DNA of 64,000 nt from Metaphire vulgaris (taxonomy: Eukaryota; Annelida; Clitellata; Crassiclitellata; Megascolecidae), in the NCBI GenBank assembly GCA_018105865.1, contig CM030842.1, positions 12,927,367 to 12,991,366 of the forward strand, in the 5' to 3' direction. Positions 57,476 to 64,000 of this stretch are shown here, piece by piece (within the stretch, counting starts at the first letter, position 1; every line of letters starts with the position of its first letter). The notes beneath the pieces are model-generated. The model searched no databases, had not been told where the DNA came from, and saw only the letters and a program-made list of their open reading frames with translations. The position numbers and the translations under genes were made by a program.

Positions 57476-58082
57476 GCTTACCGGCGTAGTAATACGCACT
57501 ATAGTTCCGGTGCACTATTTTAGCTGCTTAATCAAGTGTAAATCAACAAATAACGCATAATATTATCATAAAGTTATAATTAATTACACTTATATTAATT
57601 ATAAATTAAATTACTGCATCCTTGTTTTGAATAACACTTAATCATAACTTTTAGAAGTTTTTGTAATTCAAATAAATGTTACTGCGGGACTGATATATGG
57701 CCGCGATCTGCTGCTCTCGTTAAACGCTGTGAAGTGAGTTGAATTTATTTTTGTAACAAGTTCATTTTTAAAACAAATCTTGTAATTCAATTGTCTGCAC
57801 TTAATGTGTGAGTGGTGAACTTTGCAATTTGAGGCTTCCCTATGAAACTTGACTTGGCTCTTAAAACATTGTCATGCGCTGTTGCGCCGCCATGTGATGG
57901 TATATGTAGCACGTACGCGATCTATAATTATAATTGTGGAGGGGTGGGCGGAAACTGGCGATTAGAACCCATTGCTTACTGTTACACCTGTAATTCTCTG
58001 GTTTCTCTATTCACTGTTGTGTATAAAAGTGTAAGCATCTAGTATCGGAAAGTCGTGTCAATGTGTTCATTCATTCATTAAT

Positions 58083-58501
58083 TCTTGGACGATTTCTATA
58101 GCGCTGTAACAAGGCTGAGGCCCACAACAAAAGCGCTTAACATCTCAACTATACCCCAACCCAAACAGATGCGTTTTTAAGCTCTTGATGAAGTGCTCAG
58201 GAGTATTAGCCGTGGTGACATCGTCGGGAAGAGAGTTCCACAAGATGGGGTTGCCGCGTGTGAAGGATCTCTCTCCAAACTTAGTAGTCTTGGAGGGAGA
58301 AGGAACCTGAAGTTTGACCCCACGACTCGAACGGAGTGACAATCTCCTATCACTGCACTGCGGTCTCTTTACAACAGAGGCGAGATACTCCCGACAGTAC
58401 GGGTCCGTGTTGCTGATATGTGTGGACTTGCATAAGAATATGACATGCTTATGATGCTTATGTACAGCCAGTTGGTGCAAAATATTGTGAAATTGGTTCA
58501 A
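58083..58501 (-). mobile_element. LINE 3' end (reverse-transcriptase tail plus TATAGCGC terminus)
   Basis: Minus-strand frame contains RSSRGVKLQVPSPSKTTKFG then NPILWNSLPDDVTTANTPEH and SLKTHLFGL, a CR1/L2-like tail. It is followed by the GTTACAGCGCTATAGAAAT terminus. Confidence 0.75.
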
Positions 58502-58649
58502 AATTTAAAATGTTGGCCTATAGTATAACAGCATTGAATGTCAGCTGGTCCAACAGATGCATTATGCAAATATAAGGAATTGCTTGAATAGACACAATTA
58601 GCATGTTCTCCAGTTTGTTAACGGTAACTTTAAAAGCATTTTACTATTC

Positions 58650-58860
58650 TTTCTTATAGACTCATATAGAGAACAAGAAACACAAACAGCACTTTTTTAG
58701 TGCAAGAGTGGTGGACAGATGGAATGAACTGGATGAGGGGATAGTAACGGCTACAACTGTGAATGGGTTCAAAATAAACCTCAGTAGTTTAGGATATTAT
58801 ATTGGACAGGAACAACAGTGGTTCTCACACAGGGCAGTCCCTAGCGAACCACTTTAAACC
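58650..58860 (+). mobile_element. LINE reverse-transcriptase C-terminal fragment
   Basis: Open frame FFSARVVDRWNELDEGIVTA then NGFKINLSSLGYYIG, ending SEPL and a stop at about 58855. Near-identical to 12490-12655. Confidence 0.7.
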
Positions 58861-58942
58861 TTGTTATATTATTATTATATATATTATTATATTATATTAA
58901 ATCAACATGCTGTCCAGTACTGTTGTGGATGTGTTGTTCCAG

Positions 58943-60780
<1,838 letters not shown>

Positions 60781-61377
60781 AACTGGTCATTTTATTCAAA
60801 TTAGTTGTTCTTTTGGACTTTCAATTTGACTAGTTTTCATTGCTTTTTGGCAGACATTGTAGCCTTTTGTACTGTGCAGTCTGCAGCTGACCCCATGCAC
60901 GCCCAATTGAGGCAAGAGATTACACTTGCCCTCCTGGAAAATGCAAATACCAATATTTCACACTAAAAATTTGAAAACCTTGATAAAATACTAACTGTGA
61001 CTATTGTGTTAAAATGTTTTTCCCCTCCTGGAAAAATTTATGTTGTATAACCGTGATCATTGTGTTTTGCTCCTCCTGGCGAAAATTCTGCATGGCGCCC
61101 ATGGCTGTAACCAATTAGTAAGCAAATTTAATATCTGCAAAGAGATTTAAGAGATTTCATTGTCGTTTTTGGCTTGTATTTTTTTATAATATCTATACCA
61201 GTAAATCAGTTGAGGCTGTAGATGGCAATCAATAATTTTCATATATTTTTGTTGTCAGATCTGATCAATAATTGATATTGGCTGTTAAAATGTTGTACCA
61301 CTTACGTGAAAGTGCCGTTAGCATTATTTTTTGTTCAAAAATTGTCACAGCAATTATGTTGATACATGTATCACAAT

Positions 61378-61693
61378 CAGTGTTTATTCTAGCCATCTTG
61401 ACATTGGGGGGATTTAGAAATGTTTGGGGGGATTTAGAAATGTTTGGGGGGAAGGTCTGAGTCTCCAAAAACCTTGACAAGCAAAAAGAAGATCATCCAT
61501 CCTTCCTAATATCCTTTACCCTTCTCAAGTTCTCATTTACCCTTCTCAAATGCCCTGGCAACCAAATAAATTGTCATCTTTACATTTTGCCCTCTCCAAA
61601 AAAACCCCCCCATCCTCACTTTTGGGGGGAAATTATAAAACTTTGGATGGGGGAATTTCCCCCCCCCCCCCGAGAAGGCCTAGAATAAACACT
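61378..61693. mobile_element. hAT-like MITE, CAGTGTTTATTCTAG family, long copy
   Basis: Perfect 8-bp target duplication ATCACAAT at 61370-61377 and 61694-61701. Ends CAGTGTTTATTCTAGCC and CCTAGAATAAACACT. Shared motif near 61468. Confidence 0.9.
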
Positions 61694-61829
61694 ATCACAA
61701 TTGATCATCGATCTTGCATTGTAAGTTGTATGCTGACTATGTTTGTCATTGATTTTTTAAAAATTAATATGTTATGTTTTAGAAGTGAAGGGTGTGAGAG
61801 TTTATATATGGTAGGATGGTGCAGTATTA

Positions 61830-62150
61830 TATGCTGGCCCACTGAAGGACCATTGAAGGCCGGATACAGATACGAACTGAGGGCCCTTTGATGGCCGGGC
61901 ATGTAGGGCCTTTATAGGACCAATTTGCAAAATCTATGAGGGCCCACTGCAGATATAAATTGAGGGCCCGACATGCAGGGCCTTTATAGGGCCAATTTGC
62001 AAAATCTATGAGGGCCCAATGCAGATATGAACTGAGGGCCCTTTGATGGCCCGACATGGTGGGCCTTTATAGGACCAATTTGCAAAATCTTTGAGGGCCC
62101 AATGCAGAAAAATAGCAATTATCGACATTGGCCCTCAAAAAAAAAAAATT
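61830..62150. repeat. GGGCC-rich tandem repeat
   Basis: Three or more units sharing AGGGCCTTTATAGG and CCAATTTGCAAAATCTATGA then GGGCCCA, with spacing from about 63 to 90 bp. Confidence 0.75.
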
Positions 62151-62312
62151 CATTGGCCATATGATAGGGCCAACAAACTGTGTTGATTGGGAAACTATTT
62201 ATAAATACTATTTAAATAGGTAAGTTCGCTAACTATTTAAAATAGCCGCTTAAATAGTTCAAAACTATTTAAATAGTATTTAAATAGTATTGCACTATTT
62301 CAATAGTCGCAA

Positions 62313-62315
<3 letters not shown>

Positions 62316-62358
<43 letters not shown>
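62316..62358. repeat. (AT)n microsatellite
   Basis: AT tract directly after the right bracket end at 62312. Confidence 0.95.
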
Positions 62359-62362
<4 letters not shown>

Positions 62363-62494
62363 TAGGCTACACTGTAGCCTAAAGGCCTATCATTGGCGCA
62401 GCTGCAAGGAGCCCGGACGACCGGACTCACCGTTTTCGGACTGGGACCAGTCGTGGGACTTGTGTAAAACTGTCGAGCAGTTTGGGGATAAGCT

Positions 62495-62752
62495 CAGAGC
62501 CGTAGCTAGGGTTTTCGGCGCCCGGGGCAAGATTCATATATTGCGCCCCTAAATTTCGGTGACGAGCTTTTTTTTAGTCGCCGTACAGCTAATTACTTAG
62601 GTCTTAGGCTACCCATCTTCCCATCTTTCGGCTGATTTATCCTTTTTATATTTATTCCGCAGAGCTATTTTTATTTATTTTTTCACATCCAAAATGGGCC
62701 CCCATCGGTCGGCGCCCGGGGCGGCTTGCCCCCGCCTCTAGCTACGGCTCTG
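62495..62752. mobile_element. hAT-like MITE, CAGAGCCGTAGCTAG
   Basis: Perfect 8-bp target duplication GATAAGCT at 62487-62494 and 62753-62760. Perfect inverted ends CAGAGCCGTAGCTAG and CTAGCTACGGCTCTG. GGCGCCCGGGGC lies near both ends. Confidence 0.92.
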
Positions 62753-62799
62753 GATAAGCTTAGCATGATTTAAAGTGACTTAGGAGGCATTACTGCCTG

Positions 62800-63140
62800 T
62801 GTGAAAGCCACAAGGGACACTAACGGGGCTTGAACCCGCTCCGTCAGCCTGACGCAGACGCTCCATGGCAGTAACCCACTCTAGATCTGCCATCTTCCGC
62901 CTCTTCAGATTAACTAACACGTCAGCGACAATGCAGAAACAGATAAGAGGTGGATAGGTGGGTGGTAAAATGAGGAGCAGCTGTAAAAATTAGGAGCAGC
63001 GTTAACCCCTTAACTGTGTATTTAACTGTAACTCAATGTAAAATGGACGGATATATCCGGGATCCCCAGTTAAGGGGTTAAGCTGCTGAGTAAAACGTGA
63101 GTCTTGGGAAAGCAATGGCAACCGTGAATTAACCTACCCC
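62800..63140. mobile_element. SINE-like composite
   Basis: At 62820-62890 the minus strand has a B-box-like GGTTCAAGCCCC and an upstream tRNA-like stretch. From 62970 on, the sequence (GAGGAGCAGCG, AAACGTGAGTCTTGGG) matches the SINE body at 45075-45125. The matching body is interrupted by the MITE at 63002-63081. Confidence 0.5.
63002..63081. mobile_element. 80-bp piggyBac-like MITE, copy 2
   Basis: TTAA at both edges, ends CCCCTTAACTG and CAGTTAAGGGG, nearly identical to 512-591. The related SINE at 45089 has an empty TTAA site. Confidence 0.8.
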
Positions 63141-64000
63141 AGATTAATGGCTTATACCATCTACGTCGTTGATTGTCTAGACCGGAGATAAGCGCCGGAA
63201 CTCAACGCTGGAGCTCGAAAACGGGACCTAGGCTAGCTCTTTGCCTAATTAGGCCTATAGTAGAGAATGCGCGAAAGTGAAAGAGGTTGAGAAATGAGAA
63301 GTCAAACAAACACCTGAAGCCAACTATAGGCCTATAACACCGGCTCCAGCAAAGGGGAGAAGAGAACGCAAACGTCATGAAAAGATCATCAAAATATCTA
63401 CAGTGATTCAATATCAGTAATTTGATTTCATCGTAAGTTTTGACGATGTTGGTTGAATTTGTTTGCACTAATTAGATTATCTTGTGACTTTTAAAAGCTG
63501 GCGACATTTTAAGATTTTCCAGATTATTTTTTTCTGAAAATATGCATGATTATGTTCTTTTCATCAACATGTGCAAGCCACCTTTTTTGGAGAAAAATGG
63601 AATTCCGTGGGCTGTGACTAAGCCCTGTATGCGTAATAGGCTGAAGTTGTAAACGCTTGTAGGGGGTTAACTAATTTTTTTTTATGAAATACACAACACA
63701 ACTGATGGAGAGACAGCAGTTGCAATTTCTGGTATTGCAACTGTTTAACCCCTTGAGTCCCCTTTGAATTTAACTCATCGAATAATTCTTGTAAGTCCTA
63801 GCGCTGGAGTGACATAATTAAGATTATAAAATTAAGATTGTGGTTTAATTAGAAGACCTGAGGCATAGGCCTATACTTGAAATTCTTGAATTAACTTTCT
63901 GTACGTACGTGGGGCCAGGGCGCCCATCCCCTGACTGCTGGAAGCAGGTTCCCCTTCCCTGTCCTCCTTTCCTCCCCTGCTTTTTAAACGGGGGTCCGGC
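63140..64000. other. no gene recognised
   Basis: AT-rich sequence with several TAGGCCTA words and no exon that I can support. Confidence 0.45.

Overview
The window is animal nuclear DNA. It has spliced protein genes with GT-AG and two inferred GC-AG introns, many simple repeats, and very dense DNA transposons, LINE fragments and SINEs. No bacterial features are present. Gene content (DENND3, ARB2A/FAM172A, a nicotinic-type Cys-loop receptor, two secreted Gly-Gly-Tyr repeat proteins), 5S- and tRNA-derived SINEs, Helitrons and hAT MITEs fit a marine invertebrate. I cannot fix the phylum from sequence alone.

Layout. 1-9.4 kb, + strand: 3' part of a DENND3-like gene (nine exons found, ending in WD40-type repeats). 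9.5-13.6 kb: repeats only. 13.6-14.55 kb, - strand: secreted GGY-repeat gene 1 with a long 3' UTR. 15-17.3 kb: RTE-type LINE fragment and two GC-rich Helitron-like units. 21.5-39.0 kb, + strand: a complete nine-exon nicotinic-receptor-like subunit gene (449 aa by my splicing), its introns filled with MITEs and a decayed transposon-type ORF. 41.45-42.73 kb, - strand: GGY gene 2, a paralogue of gene 1 including its 3' UTR. 43-47 kb: nested transposons. 47.4-56.0 kb, - strand: a complete ten-exon ARB2A/FAM172A-like gene (576 aa). 54.8-55.1 kb: Helitron helicase remnant. 56.9-62.3 kb: a possible 5.4-kb transposon bracketed by related ends, holding a damaged DUF4806-like gene.

The strongest unusual signals are: (1) more than 30 short hAT-like elements, 20 with perfect target-site duplications of 8 bp (one reads as 9 bp), several nested; (2) an internal motif, GAYGACC-T(6-9)-GCTYGTC, shared by hAT-like families with otherwise different ends; (3) a 105-bp block in the 3' UTRs of the two GGY genes differing at only three positions; (4) the 5.4-kb bracketed region. 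Exon coordinates were derived by hand from reading frame, splice sites, phase continuity and remembered family sequences; no searches were run.
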